Numbered from the stretch's first letter, positions 34,558-43,447 are shown. The stretch: DNA of 64,000 nt from Aeromicrobium sp. Leaf350 (GCF_916858655.1 NZ_CAKASL010000001.1:310001-374000), one strand, 5' to 3'. Notes: generated by a model from the letters alone, not told the origin. Translations and numbers: made by a program.

Positions 34558-35792
34558 CGCCCGGTGTCCCGGCGCTTGCGGGCTCGCTCGAGCTCGTCGA
34601 CGTCGAGCATCCACGGGCCGTGCGAGTCGAGCGCTCCGCAGCCGCCGCGCACGTAGTCGTTCACCACGGCGCGGTATCCGGCCATGCCGTCCACGAGCGC
34701 GTACTCGACCCGGTACTGCGGGTCCTTGCCGTTCCTGCCCGGCACCGCGGTCGTGACCCGGGCGACGGAGTCGGCGTAGAAGTGGAGCTGGATGCCCTCG
34801 CCGCGCTCCGCGTCCTCGATCGTGAACACCTCGTTCCGCGACCCGGAGCGCTGGGCGACGAACTCCCAGAACTCGACGCCCGCAGCGCGCTCGTCGCCGC
34901 GGTGCCACTTCTTCTCGGCGCCCTGGTCGTCGGTGAAGGTCAGCGCCGCCTGGTGCGCCGTGGTGTCGCCGCTCTCGTCCTCCGTCGCGTTGCGCGAGCG
35001 GTCGGCGGCCTCCGAGCACACCAGGAAGACCACCGACCGGACTGCGTCGTCGGCCAGCCGGCCGTGACGGCGACGCACGGCCGCGGTGACGGCCTTCGAC
35101 ATCCGGTTCCAGTCCTGCTTGTCCGTCGCCCGCTTCCCGCGGCGGGGATCGCGATGGATCACCATCCCCTCGGCCGCGCTCTCGGCCGTGGCGACGACCT
35201 CCAGCACCGCGGGCAGGAGGGCGGGGTCGACAGCGTCAGGATTGCGGCCGGGGCGCGTCGACGAGTGCAGGTACTGGCCGGTGAACCGCAGCACGGCCTC
35301 GTCGACCGAATCCAGGGTCACACCGCGCCGCTTCCGGTCACGGTTGGCCACGTAGGCCTGCACGGCCTGCGGATTCGACTCCTCCACCGCCGTGTGCAGC
35401 GACTCGAGGACCTGCCCGCGCTCGAGCATCCGGACGTCGGCGCCGTGGCCGACGAGCATGTTCGTGTTGATCCGCCGCTCCCGGATCAGCGCATCCACCT
35501 CGGCCGGCGAGCCGAGCAGGAACGGATCGAGCAGGGCGACGGCCGCGATCTCGTCGAGGTCGCCTCGCGTGCCGGCGGCGTCGCAGAGCGGCAGGATCGC
35601 GCACCACAGCACGAGGTGCCGGGCGAGGTCGTCGCGAATCACCTCGAGGTGGCGCTCCTCGATCGGGAACGCGAACTCCCGCGGATCGTGGTTCGAGTTC
35701 GCACCTGCGGCGAGCTCCAGCGTGAGGGCGCCGTCGTCGGCGCGCACGATGCGCGGGTACCACCCGAACCTGCGGACGACGACCTCGCTCAT
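34554..35792 (-). CDS. Hypothetical protein (about 412 residues)
   Basis: This soluble protein has no motif that I recognise. It opens with a beta-rich stretch (VVVRRFGWYPRIVRADDGAL) and has a middle basic helical part with HRDPRRGKRATDKQDWNRM. A C-terminal domain contains VEFWEFVAQRSGSRNEVFT and IQLHFYADSVARVTTAV. It overlaps the small downstream gene by 4 bp, and 17 bp separate its start from the end of the SDR gene. It could belong to the immunity-like cluster, but nothing in the sequence proves that. Confidence 0.7.
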   Translation of the reverse strand: MSEVVVRRFGWYPRIVRADDGALTLELAAGANSNHDPREFAFPIEERHLEVIRDDLARHLVLWCAILPLCDAAGTRGDLDEIAAVALLDPFLLGSPAEVDALIRERRINTNMLVGHGADVRMLERGQVLESLHTAVEESNPQAVQAYVANRDRKRRGVTLDSVDEAVLRFTGQYLHSSTRPGRNPDAVDPALLPAVLEVVATAESAAEGMVIHRDPRRGKRATDKQDWNRMSKAVTAAVRRRHGRLADDAVRSVVFLVCSEAADRSRNATEDESGDTTAHQAALTFTDDQGAEKKWHRGDERAAGVEFWEFVAQRSGSRNEVFTIEDAERGEGIQLHFYADSVARVTTAVPGRNGKDPQYRVEYALVDGMAGYRAVVNDYVRGGCGALDSHGPWMLDVDELERARKRRDTGR

Positions 35793-35809
35793 GCCTCGTA
35801 CCTAGAGGT

Positions 35810-36775
35810 TCACCGCGCGGCGGCGAGCAGCTCCTCGGAGACGTCCCACAGTCGGCGGGCGTCGGCCGGATCGAGCGCGTGGGGCATGACCCCGTGGATG
35901 CCGTCGAGCTGGTCGACGACGTCGGCCTCGCGGCAGTCCTCGAAGTAGCGCCCGCCAACGCCCTCGACGAGCGGCGACGCGGCGAGGAAGACGGAGGTGG
36001 CCGCGCCCTGCTCGGGGGTCTTCATTCGGAAGAGCCCGGCCTGCTCGGCCTGCTGCGACTGCGCCTCGGCGGCGGCCCGCTTCTCGGCGCTCCAGTGGCG
36101 CTGAAGCGGCGTCCAGATGCCGCCCGGCATGAGGGCGTTGGCGGTGATGCCGTCGTCGGCCCAGCGACGGGTGGCCTCGACCGCGAACAGCGAGTTGGCG
36201 GTCTTGGACTGCCCGTAGGCCAGGCCCGGGTCGTAGTCGCGGCGCTCGAAGAAGAGGTCGTCGAAGACGATGGGCGACGCCGCGTGACCGCTGGAGGAGA
36301 CCGCCACGATGCGCGCGCGGTCCGCGGCGGCGAGCGCTGCGTGGAGTCCGGTCGCGAGAGCGAAGTGGCCGAGGTGGTTCACACCGATCTGTGTCTCCCA
36401 CCCCTGCGCCGTGGTGCCGAACGGGGTGTCCATCACGCCGGCGTTGTTGACCAGGATGTCGAGCGGTCCGGTCCAGGCGCTCGTGAGCGCGTCGACCGAG
36501 GAAAGGTCGGCCAGGTCGAGGCTCACGACCTGAACGTCGTCACGTCCGCTGGTGCGGGCGATGTCGGCCGCCGTGCTGTCGCCGGCCGCGGTGTCGCGTA
36601 CCGCGAGCGTGACCTGCGCGCCGGCGTGGGCCAGGGCGCGGGCGGTCTCCACGCCGATGCCCGACGCGGCACCTGTGACGAGTGCGCGCTTGCCGGAGAG
36701 GTCGATGCCCTCGACCACCTCGAGGGCCGTCGTGGAGTCGTCGAACGGGCTGGTGATCTGTGCTGGTGCCGTCAT
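35810..36775 (-). CDS. Short-chain dehydrogenase/reductase
   Basis: This 321-residue oxidoreductase has the classical SDR Rossmann fold: cofactor loop TGAASGIG (34-41), NNAG (110-113), catalytic serine near 161 (VAVSSSGHA), and the YxxxK pair Y187/K191 in AYGQSK. Length and the GMW-like PGGIWTPLQ region place it with the retinol/protochlorophyllide-reductase-like SDRs. Its substrate cannot be read from the sequence. It diverges from a TetR regulator across a 43-bp gap dominated by a perfect palindrome, so it is almost certainly controlled by that regulator. Confidence 0.9.
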   Translation of the reverse strand: MTAPAQITSPFDDSTTALEVVEGIDLSGKRALVTGAASGIGVETARALAHAGAQVTLAVRDTAAGDSTAADIARTSGRDDVQVVSLDLADLSSVDALTSAWTGPLDILVNNAGVMDTPFGTTAQGWETQIGVNHLGHFALATGLHAALAAADRARIVAVSSSGHAASPIVFDDLFFERRDYDPGLAYGQSKTANSLFAVEATRRWADDGITANALMPGGIWTPLQRHWSAEKRAAAEAQSQQAEQAGLFRMKTPEQGAATSVFLAASPLVEGVGGRYFEDCREADVVDQLDGIHGVMPHALDPADARRLWDVSEELLAAAR

Positions 36776-36786
36776 GGCTCGATCAT

Positions 36787-36800
36787 ACCAACTAGTTGGT
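36787..36800. promoter_or_regulatory. TetR-type operator, perfect 14-bp palindrome
   Basis: ACCAACTAGTTGGT is a perfect inverted repeat in the 43-bp divergent gap between the SDR gene (start 36775) and the TetR gene (start 36819). Its length and position fit a TetR dimer repressing both promoters. Confidence 0.75.
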
Positions 36801-36818
36801 TGCGTGTACGATGACGTC

Positions 36819-37400
36819 ATGGTCAGGGACGGAGACGCCAGCCGGCGACGACTGCTCGCGGCAGCGACCGAGGAGTTCGCCTCCCACGGCCTGGCCGGCG
36901 CGCGGGTCGACCGCATCGCCGCGGCCGCCGAGGTCAACAAGCAGCAGATGTACGCCTGGTTCGGCTCCAAGGACGGGCTGTTCGACGCCGTCTTCGCCGC
37001 GCAGCTCGACCGCATCGTCGACGCCGTGCCGTTCACCGCCGACGACCTCCCCGGCTACGCCGTCGACCTCTACGACAGCTACCTCACCGATCCGGAGATC
37101 ATCCGCCTCGTCGGCTGGAACCGGCTCGAGCGGGTGCCGGTCGGCGACCTGCTGGCCGGTCACGGAGCGCTCACTGATCCCAAGCGGGCTGCGCTCGAGC
37201 GGGCCCAGCGCGACGGCGTGGTCGTCGACGGGATCGCCCCCGACGTCGTCTACGCGATGGTGATCGGCATCGCCGGCTCCTGGTCGCCGCTCAGCGGCAC
37301 CGTCACCGCCGCCCCGGAGGACGACGAGGACGACCACGACCGCCGCCGCACGGCACTGCGCGAGACAGTGGCCCGCGCGTTCTCCCCCGCCCGGCCGTAG
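36819..37400 (+). CDS. TetR/AcrR-family transcriptional regulator
   Basis: This 193-residue regulator has an N-terminal HTH: RRRLLAAATEEFASHGLAGA, then VDRIAAAAEVNKQQMYAWFG ending in the typical GSKDGLFDAVF. The C-terminal half is the helical ligand-binding and dimerisation domain of the TetR type (SWSPLSGTV near 150). ATG 36819 is the only start in frame after the palindrome. It probably represses itself and the divergent SDR gene through the 14-bp palindrome and is relieved by a small ligand, which is unknown. Confidence 0.92.
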   Translation: MVRDGDASRRRLLAAATEEFASHGLAGARVDRIAAAAEVNKQQMYAWFGSKDGLFDAVFAAQLDRIVDAVPFTADDLPGYAVDLYDSYLTDPEIIRLVGWNRLERVPVGDLLAGHGALTDPKRAALERAQRDGVVVDGIAPDVVYAMVIGIAGSWSPLSGTVTAAPEDDEDDHDRRRTALRETVARAFSPARP

Positions 37401-37447
37401 CGGTCTCGGATACGGCAGGACCTGCCGCGCGGGGCTACCGTGAGCCC

Positions 37448-38296
37448 ATGCCGCACACCGCTCCCCAGAAGGTCGTGCTCCACGGCCACGAGCTCTCCTA
37501 CGCCGACCGCGGCGAGGGGCCGGTGGTGCTCTTCATCCACGGCATCCTCGGCTCGCAGCAGCAGTGGTCGCACCTCGTCGACCGCATGGACGACGACCAC
37601 CGCGTGATCCTGCCGGACCTCTTCGGTCACGGGGAATCGGCCAAGCCGATGGGCGACTACTCGCTCAGCTCGCATGCCGCGACGATGCGCGACCTGCTCG
37701 ACCACCTCGGCGTCGAGCGCGTGACGCTCGTGGGGCACTCCCTCGGCGGCGGCATCGCGATGCAGTTCTTCTACCTCTTCCCCGAGCGCGTCGAGCGCCT
37801 CGTGCTGGTCTCCAGCGGCGGCCTGGGCCGCGAGGTGAACGTGGCTCTCCGCGCCGCGACACTCCCCGGCGCCGCCCAGGTGCTGAGCGTCGCGGCGTCG
37901 GCGCCCGTCCTGTCACAGGTGGAAGCCCTCGGACGCGTCGCCTCGAAGGCCGGCTGGCGGCCGGGCGCCGACATCGGCGCGATCTGGCGAGGCTTCAGCT
38001 CGCTCGGCGACCGCGAGAGCCGCCGCGCCTTCCTCGCCACGACCCGCGCCGTGATCGACATCGGCGGGCAGAGCATCAGCGCCCACGACCACCTCGAGGG
38101 CTCGCTGCCCATCCCCACGCTGATCGTGTGGGGCTCGAAGGACCACATGATCCCCGCGTCGCACGCCCGGAGCGTCGAGGCTGAGCTCCCCGACTGCCAG
38201 GTCGAGATCTTCGAGGGCGCGGGGCACTTCCCGCACCTGGACGACCCCGACCGGTTCGCGCGCGTGCTGCGCGAGTTCATCGCATCCGACGCCTGA
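37448..38296 (+). CDS. Alpha/beta hydrolase
   Basis: This 282-residue protein has the full alpha/beta-hydrolase set: oxyanion region FIHGILGS (29-36), nucleophile elbow GHSLGG with Ser98, acid IVWGSKDHMIP near 230, and the catalytic histidine in GAGHFPHLDDP near 264. LPDLFGHGES (55-64) is typical of esterase/C-C hydrolase members. It lies 47 bp after the TetR gene on the same strand and could be part of the same regulon, although its start region has no obvious operator. Substrate unknown. Confidence 0.9.
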   Translation: MPHTAPQKVVLHGHELSYADRGEGPVVLFIHGILGSQQQWSHLVDRMDDDHRVILPDLFGHGESAKPMGDYSLSSHAATMRDLLDHLGVERVTLVGHSLGGGIAMQFFYLFPERVERLVLVSSGGLGREVNVALRAATLPGAAQVLSVAASAPVLSQVEALGRVASKAGWRPGADIGAIWRGFSSLGDRESRRAFLATTRAVIDIGGQSISAHDHLEGSLPIPTLIVWGSKDHMIPASHARSVEAELPDCQVEIFEGAGHFPHLDDPDRFARVLREFIASDA

Positions 38297-38315
38297 CCCT
38301 TCCATGGAGGCCGAC

Positions 38316-38672
38316 ATGACCGCTCCTGCTGACCACGACTCCTACATCGCCGCCGCTCCGGAAGCATTCCGCCCGGCGCTCGGCCACCTCCGAGACCTCG
38401 TGCGCAGCGCTCTCCCCGAGGCGGAGGAGATGACGGCCTACAACATGCCGGGATTCGCGGTGGGTGGTTCGGTCGTCGCCAGCTACGCCGCGTTCAGCAA
38501 GCAGATGGGGCTGTACGTCCTCGCTCCGGCGATCGCAGCCCACGCCGACGAGATCGCAGCGGCGGGCCTGCGAGCCACCAAGACCGGTGTCACCTTCTCA
38601 CCACGCAAGCCGATCCCGGACGATCTCGTGGTGAGGCTCGCGCAGACGTCCCGCGAGCACGCCACCGCCTGA
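38316..38672 (+). CDS. DUF1801/YdhG-like protein
   Basis: This 118-residue protein belongs to the DUF1801 group (iron-chaperone/YdhG-like fold): YIAAAPEAFRPALGHLRDLV, then LPEAEEMTAYNMPGFAVGG, and the FSPRKPIPDDLVVRL ending. The GGAGG at 38306-38310 with 5-nt spacing selects ATG 38316 over the ATG at 38304. It begins 19 bp after the hydrolase stop, so the two are likely co-transcribed. The biochemical role of the family is not firmly established. Confidence 0.82.
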   Translation: MTAPADHDSYIAAAPEAFRPALGHLRDLVRSALPEAEEMTAYNMPGFAVGGSVVASYAAFSKQMGLYVLAPAIAAHADEIAAAGLRATKTGVTFSPRKPIPDDLVVRLAQTSREHATA

Positions 38673-38689
38673 CGCCGCGGCGCGACGAC

Positions 38690-38842
38690 CTACTCCTCGA
38701 GCTGGGTCCGCACCGACTGCCACTGCTCCCAGGCACGCTCCGGGTCGAGATCGTCGTAGCCGCGCTGGGCGGTCACGGAGCTCATGGTCGAGATGGTGCC
38801 CAACAGGTTGAGGCCTTCGACCGAGCGGGTCGCGTCCCGCAC
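38690..38842 (-). CDS. Short ORF, possibly a gene remnant
   Basis: A 50-codon frame (GTG start) ends in DDLDPERAWEQWQSVRTQLEE. The protein-like text continues upstream of any start codon until a stop near 38880, with no ribosome-binding site. It may be the truncated end of a lost gene. It lies in the 221-bp gap between the DUF1801 gene and the small basic protein at 38894. Confidence 0.25.
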   Translation of the reverse strand: MRDATRSVEGLNLLGTISTMSSVTAQRGYDDLDPERAWEQWQSVRTQLEE

Positions 38843-38893
38843 CCGGAGGTGCTGCGGACGAGCGTCGTTGCCCTCCGGCGCTTAGCCTGAGTC

Positions 38894-39037
38894 ATGGGAA
38901 TCATGCGCAAGGCCGGAGCATTCGGAGTGGCCAAGATGGTCTACGACCAGGCCCGCAAGCCTCAGAACCAGGCCCGCATCAAGAAGGCGGTCGCGAACGT
39001 GCAGTCCCGCCGCAAGGGCGGCCAGCCGCCGCGCTGA
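38894..39037 (+). CDS. Small basic conserved-type protein (47 residues)
   Basis: This short gene begins MGIMRKAGAFGVAKMVYDQA and continues with helical, Lys/Arg-rich sequence (IKKAVANVQSRRKGGQPPR). Amphipathic, very basic proteins of this size and pattern are widespread in actinobacteria. The codon usage is typical of the chromosome and a strong hairpin follows its stop, which supports a real gene. The function is unknown; binding to membrane or nucleic acid is only a guess. Confidence 0.6.
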   Translation: MGIMRKAGAFGVAKMVYDQARKPQNQARIKKAVANVQSRRKGGQPPR

Positions 39038-39053
39038 TCGCGAGAGCGATCAG
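39034..39053 (+). terminator. Hairpin after the 47-residue gene
   Basis: CTGATCGC-GAGA-GCGATCAG is a perfect 8-bp stem with a 4-nt loop that starts at the stop codon. There is no U-tract, as is common for actinobacterial terminators. Confidence 0.6.
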
Positions 39054-39082
39054 ATCCGGCACGAAGACTGAGGCTGTGTGAC

Positions 39083-39727
39083 GTGATGTCCGACGCCTGG
39101 CTGTCCACCACCCGCGACTCGTACGACACCGATGCCCCTGGCTACGCCGAGAAGGTCCGGGGACTGCTCGACGGGTCGCCTCACCTGCGCGCGAGCCTGA
39201 CGCTGTTCGCCGACCTGGCGCGCGAAGCCGGAGGTGGGCCGGTGGTCGACGTCGGCTGCGGCCCGGGATACGTCACTCGCCATCTCCACGATCTCGGCGT
39301 GGACGCCTTCGGCATCGACCTCTCCCCGGAGATGATCGCCCTCGCGCGGCGTGACTACCCCGATCTCCGGTTCGAGATCGGGACGATGACCGAGCTCGAC
39401 CTCGCCGACGAATCCGTGGCCGGCGTGCTTGCCTTCTGGTCGGTCATCCACGTGCCCGACGACGCCGTGCCCGGCGTGTTCAGGGAGTTCCGCCGAGTGG
39501 TGCGCCCGGGCTGTCCGGTGCTGGTCGGCTTCCACGTCGGCGCCGAGGCGAGTCACGACACCGAGGGATACACGGGCCGCCCGATCGACGTCGTGAGCCA
39601 CCGGCGCAGGCCGGAGCAGGTCGCCGAGTGGTTGCGCGAGGCAGGTCTGACGATCGAGTCCGAGTGGCTCATGAGACCGGACGACGACGTTCCCGGAGCA
39701 ATCATCTTCGCGAGACGTCCGGTCTGA
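39083..39727 (+). CDS. Class I SAM-dependent methyltransferase
   Basis: This 214-residue protein has the SAM-binding motif VVDVGCGPGYVTRHL near 53-67, the acidic residue in FGIDLSPEMI, and AFWSVIHVPD (motif IV) near 118. It belongs to the small-molecule Methyltransf_11/25 type. The substrate is unknown. The start is GTG 39083 or ATG 39086. It stands alone, with the strong hairpin before it and a convergent gene after it. Confidence 0.85.
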   Translation: MMSDAWLSTTRDSYDTDAPGYAEKVRGLLDGSPHLRASLTLFADLAREAGGGPVVDVGCGPGYVTRHLHDLGVDAFGIDLSPEMIALARRDYPDLRFEIGTMTELDLADESVAGVLAFWSVIHVPDDAVPGVFREFRRVVRPGCPVLVGFHVGAEASHDTEGYTGRPIDVVSHRRRPEQVAEWLREAGLTIESEWLMRPDDDVPGAIIFARRPV

Positions 39728-39769
39728 GAGCGCTCGACCGGGCGGCGCACGATGCACTCGGCGCCGCGG

Positions 39770-40231
39770 TCACTCGTCGCGCCCCAGGTCCCCGAAGCAA
39801 CCCTCGCCCGGGTGCCAGACGGTCCACGATCCATCATCGAACCCTTGAAGCACCGCGATCTCGACGTAGACCTCCTCGATCGCCGGCTGGATCACGATGG
39901 CGCGACGATCGAACTCGAGGCGTAGTCCCGTCTTCGTCGACTCGGCGGTCGACCTCACGGTGGCCGGGATCAGACCGCGAAGGGCATCCGCGTATCCCAG
40001 GTCCGCTTCGCGCCACGACCGCACGCCGTCATCCACCCGCGGCCAGACGTAGCTGTTCAGGACGACCGGGCCACCCTTGATCTCATCGCCGTCGAATCGC
40101 AGCTGGACGTAGTCCAACACGAACTCGACGGAGTACATCCGAAGGCCCGAGAGACGTGTGAGCAGCCCGTCATCGACCCGCGGTGGCTCGCCCTGCCTCT
40201 CACCGAGAATCCGAGGACGACGCTTTCGCAT
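39770..40231 (-). CDS. Hypothetical protein (153 residues)
   Basis: A basic N-terminus (MRKRRPRILGERQG) is followed by a beta-rich domain (GLRMYSVEFVLDYVQLRFDG; VVLNSYVWPRV) and a C-terminal region rich in acidic and aromatic residues (GSWTVWHPGEGCFGD). No family is recognised. It is 31 bp downstream of ychF and on the same strand, and it converges with the methyltransferase at 39083. Confidence 0.65.
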   Translation of the reverse strand: MRKRRPRILGERQGEPPRVDDGLLTRLSGLRMYSVEFVLDYVQLRFDGDEIKGGPVVLNSYVWPRVDDGVRSWREADLGYADALRGLIPATVRSTAESTKTGLRLEFDRRAIVIQPAIEEVYVEIAVLQGFDDGSWTVWHPGEGCFGDLGRDE

Positions 40232-40262
40232 GACCCGAGGTTAGTGCCGGTCCTCAGGCGAG

Positions 40263-41351
40263 CTAGACGTTGAACCTGAACTCCACCACGTCGCCGTCGG
40301 CCATCACGTAGTCCTTGCCCTCCATGCGGACCTTGCCCACAGACTTCGCGGCGTTCATGGAGCCGGCCTCGACGAGGTCGTCGAACGAGACGATCTCAGC
40401 CTTGATGAAGCCCCGCTCGAAGTCGGTGTGGATCACTCCGGCGGCCTGGGGCGCGGTGGCGCCCTTCGGGATCGTCCAGGCGCGCGACTCCTTGGGACCC
40501 GCGGTCAGGTAGGTCTGCAGGCCGAGGGTGTCGAAGCCGACGCGGGCCAGCGCGTCCAGGCCCGGCTCCTCGACGCCCATGTCGGCGAGCATCTCGGCAC
40601 GCATCTGCTCGGCGTCCTCGTCGTCGCCCAGCTCGACCAGCTCGGCCTCGCCCTTCGCGTCGAGGAAGATCGCCTCGGACGGCGCGACCAGGGCGCGCAT
40701 CTTGTCCTTGAGCGCGTCGTCGCCCAGCTCGTCGGCGTCGCAGTTGAAGACGTAGATGAAGCGCTTTGACGTCATCAGGTGCAGGTCGCGCAGCAGGTCG
40801 AGGTCGAGCCCCGCCTTGAGCACGCCGTCGCCGGCCTCGAGGGCGTCCTTGGCCTTCTTGGCCTCCTCGAACACCGCCACGAGCGACTTGTCCTTGCGCG
40901 ACTCCTTGTCGAGGCGCGGCAGCGCGTTGTCGACGGTCTGCAGGTCGGCCAGCACGAGCTCGATCGAGATGGTCTCGATGTCGCTGCTGGGGTTCACCTC
41001 GCCGTCGACGTGGGTGACGTCCTCGTCGCGGAACACGCGGGTGACCTGGCAGATCGCGTCGGACTCGCGGATGTGCGACAGGAACTTGTTGCCCATGCCC
41101 TCGCCCTCGGACGCGCCGCGCACGATGCCGGCGATGTCGACGAACTGCACGGTCGCGGGGAGGATCTTCTCCGAGCTGAAGATCTCGGCGAGCTTGCCGA
41201 GCCGCTCGTCGGGCACCCCGACGACGCCGACGTTGGGCTCGATCGTGGCGAACGGGTAGTTCGCGGCGAGCACGTCGTTCTTGGTCAGAGCGTTGAAGAG
41301 CGTGGACTTGCCGGCGTTGGGCAGGCCGACGATGCCGATGGAGAGAGCCAC
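40263..41351 (-). CDS. ychF: Redox-regulated ATPase YchF
   Basis: This 362-residue protein is the universal OBG-family ATPase YchF, which associates with ribosomes and the oxidative stress response. The P-loop is GLPNAGKSTLFNAL (about 9-22), the G2/G3 region contains FVDIAGIVRGASEGEGMGNK, and the C-terminal TGS domain ends in DYVMADGDVVEFRFNV. Family length is about 363. GTG 41351 was chosen because it opens directly on VALSIGIVG. The neighbourhood (DUF6542-like protein, ispH, xseAB) follows the order seen in mycobacteria. Single gene, well conserved. Confidence 0.96.
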   Translation of the reverse strand: MALSIGIVGLPNAGKSTLFNALTKNDVLAANYPFATIEPNVGVVGVPDERLGKLAEIFSSEKILPATVQFVDIAGIVRGASEGEGMGNKFLSHIRESDAICQVTRVFRDEDVTHVDGEVNPSSDIETISIELVLADLQTVDNALPRLDKESRKDKSLVAVFEEAKKAKDALEAGDGVLKAGLDLDLLRDLHLMTSKRFIYVFNCDADELGDDALKDKMRALVAPSEAIFLDAKGEAELVELGDDEDAEQMRAEMLADMGVEEPGLDALARVGFDTLGLQTYLTAGPKESRAWTIPKGATAPQAAGVIHTDFERGFIKAEIVSFDDLVEAGSMNAAKSVGKVRMEGKDYVMADGDVVEFRFNV

Positions 41352-41441
41352 GAGGAGACAGCCTACTGGCCGGGTCGGCTGGCCTCGAATCGCCGGTCGA
41401 GGGACCCGCTCGACGTCCGCGCGGCTCGTTAGGGTCGGACC

Positions 41442-42269
41442 GTGACCGACGACTACCTCGCGCTCAACCGCGCCATGTGGGACAGCCGCGCCGCTGCCCA
41501 CGCCGGCTCCGTCGACTACGACGTCGAACGGTTCCACCGCGACCCCGCCGCCATCAGCGACGTGGTCCGCTTCGACCTGCCCCGGCTGGGCGACGTGACG
41601 GGACTCGACACCGCGCACCTGCAGTGCCACATCGGCACCGACACCCTGAGCCTGCACCGCCTCGGCGCGCGCGTGACCGGCCTCGACCTCTCCCCCGCGT
41701 CGCTCGAGCAGGCGCGCCGTCTCGCGACCGTGACCGGCGCCGACATCTCCTACGTCGAGGCCGACGCGTACGACGCCGTCGCGGCGCTCGGCGCGACGTA
41801 CGACCTCGTCTACACCGGGATCGGCGCCATCATCTGGCTGCCGAGCATCGACCGGTGGGCCGAGGTCGTCGCCGAGCTGCTCCGGCCGGGCGGCCGGCTG
41901 TTCATCCGCGAGGGTCATCCCATGCTCGGGACGCTGGAGCCGGTCGACGGGCGCGCGGAGCTCACCTACCCCTACTTCGAGCACGAGGACCCGCTGGTCT
42001 TCGACGGCGACGAGACCTACGTCGACACCGACGAGCAGCTCGAGTCCCTGCCCAGCCACGAGTGGCAGCACGGCATCGGCGAGATCCTCACCGCCGTCCT
42101 GCGGCACGGCCTCGTCGTCGAGTCGTTCACCGAGCACGACAGCGTCCCGTGGCGCGCCCTGCAGGAGCTGATGGAGCCCCACCCCGACCACCCGGGCGAG
42201 TTCCGCCTCGCCGACCGGCCCGAGCGGCTCGCAGCCAGCTTCACGCTCACGGCACGCAAGCCGGGCTAG
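41442..42269 (+). CDS. Class I SAM-dependent methyltransferase
   Basis: This 275-residue protein opens with the RAMWDSRAAAH pattern of Ubi-type methyltransferases. It has a SAM fold with LDTAHLQCHIGTDTLSLHRLG (motif I variant: the usual GxGxG is replaced by CHIGTDT), acidic VTGLDLSPAS and YTGIGAIIWLPS. The CHIGTDT variant is common in this subfamily and does not mean loss of function. GTG start. It diverges from ychF with 90 bp between the two starts. Substrate unknown. Confidence 0.87.
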   Translation: MTDDYLALNRAMWDSRAAAHAGSVDYDVERFHRDPAAISDVVRFDLPRLGDVTGLDTAHLQCHIGTDTLSLHRLGARVTGLDLSPASLEQARRLATVTGADISYVEADAYDAVAALGATYDLVYTGIGAIIWLPSIDRWAEVVAELLRPGGRLFIREGHPMLGTLEPVDGRAELTYPYFEHEDPLVFDGDETYVDTDEQLESLPSHEWQHGIGEILTAVLRHGLVVESFTEHDSVPWRALQELMEPHPDHPGEFRLADRPERLAASFTLTARKPG

Positions 42270-42278
42270 GCGACTTCC

Positions 42279-43388
42279 TCAGCGAGGAGCCGCTTCGGTG
42301 GCGAGGCGGAACGCCCGCACCGTCGTGTCGTACCAGTCGTCGCGCGGACCGAGGTCGGTCATGCCCAGCCGCCCGCACACCGCCTGGGAGGGAGCGTTCG
42401 CGGGATCGGTGACGGCGTACACCTCGGTGATGCCACCGGCAGCCGCTCGCTCCACGAGGGCTCGCGCCGCCTCGGTGGCGTAGCCGTGGCCCTGGGCGCG
42501 CGGGAAGAAGTGCCAGCCGATCTCGTGGTCGTGGCGGTCGACGCCCGAGCTGGCGGGCAGCGGCCCGAGCATGACCTGTCCGATCGGGCGGTCATCACCC
42601 TTCACGCACACCGCGAAGATCGCTGCGGCCGGATGCGTTCCGGCACGGCCGGGCTGGTTGGCCAGGCCGATGCGCACCTCCTCGCGGGTGCGCGGCCGGC
42701 GCGGCCCGCTCCAGCGCGCGACCTCGGGCAGAGCGAACAGCTCGGCGAGCACGTCGAGGTCGTGGCGGGTGAAGCGCCGCAGCACGAGCCGCTCGGTCTC
42801 GACGTGCGCGAGGTGCTCCGACCTCAGCGCGAAGAGCTGGCTGTCGCCGCCGTACCAGGGATCGGGCAGCACCCCGCGGTCGAAGGCACCGAGTCGACGA
42901 GCCACCGCGGCGGAGGCGACGTTCTCGGGATACATGCCGATGACCAGCTCGTCGAGGCCGGCGGTGAACGCCTGGTGCGCGAGGATGCGTGCCGCCGTGC
43001 TGGCGTAGCCGTGGCCGTGCGCGTCGGGATGGAGGTGCCAGCCCAGCTGGTACTCCCCCACGAATCCACCGTCGATGCGATCGCAGTGCGACACGAGCAC
43101 CGTGCCCACGACCCGGCCGGTGTCGTGGGCGACGATCGCGCGGAACGCGCACAGCGGGTCGTCGGCCTCGATCCTGAGGTACTCGTCGACGCGGGCCACG
43201 GCCGCAGCCTCGTCGGGCATGAGGTGGAACGGCGGGTTGTCGAGCCAGCGCACGACCTCGAGCAGCGAGTGGATCGCGAGCACGTCCGCCGCGTCCTCGT
43301 GGCGATACGGGCGCAGCGTGAACCGCTCGGTCGTGACGTCGGGGTACCAGCCCCGCAGCTCATCCCGGGACTCCTCGGTGGTCGACAC
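42279..43388 (-). CDS. Tandem GNAT acetyltransferase (two RimJ/RimL-type domains)
   Basis: This 369-residue protein consists of two GNAT domains. The first (about 15-175) carries LGWHLHPDAHGHGYASTAA and ENVASAAVARRLGAF; the second (about 195-365) carries IGWHFFPRAQGHGYATEAA and ANAPSQAVCGRLGM. Both keep the Q/R-x-x-G-x-G/A loop that binds acetyl-CoA (AHGHGYA and AQGHGYA), so both could be active. Such duplications occur in RimJ/RimL relatives that modify protein N-termini or antibiotics. Which substrate applies is not visible. It converges with the methyltransferase with 9 bp between stops. Confidence 0.87.
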   Translation of the reverse strand: MSTTEESRDELRGWYPDVTTERFTLRPYRHEDAADVLAIHSLLEVVRWLDNPPFHLMPDEAAAVARVDEYLRIEADDPLCAFRAIVAHDTGRVVGTVLVSHCDRIDGGFVGEYQLGWHLHPDAHGHGYASTAARILAHQAFTAGLDELVIGMYPENVASAAVARRLGAFDRGVLPDPWYGGDSQLFALRSEHLAHVETERLVLRRFTRHDLDVLAELFALPEVARWSGPRRPRTREEVRIGLANQPGRAGTHPAAAIFAVCVKGDDRPIGQVMLGPLPASSGVDRHDHEIGWHFFPRAQGHGYATEAARALVERAAAGGITEVYAVTDPANAPSQAVCGRLGMTDLGPRDDWYDTTVRAFRLATEAAPR

Positions 43389-43447
43389 GGCTCCAGTCTG
43401 CCTTCCGCGTCCGACGGAACGTCAGACCCGGGGCCTACCGTCATGAC

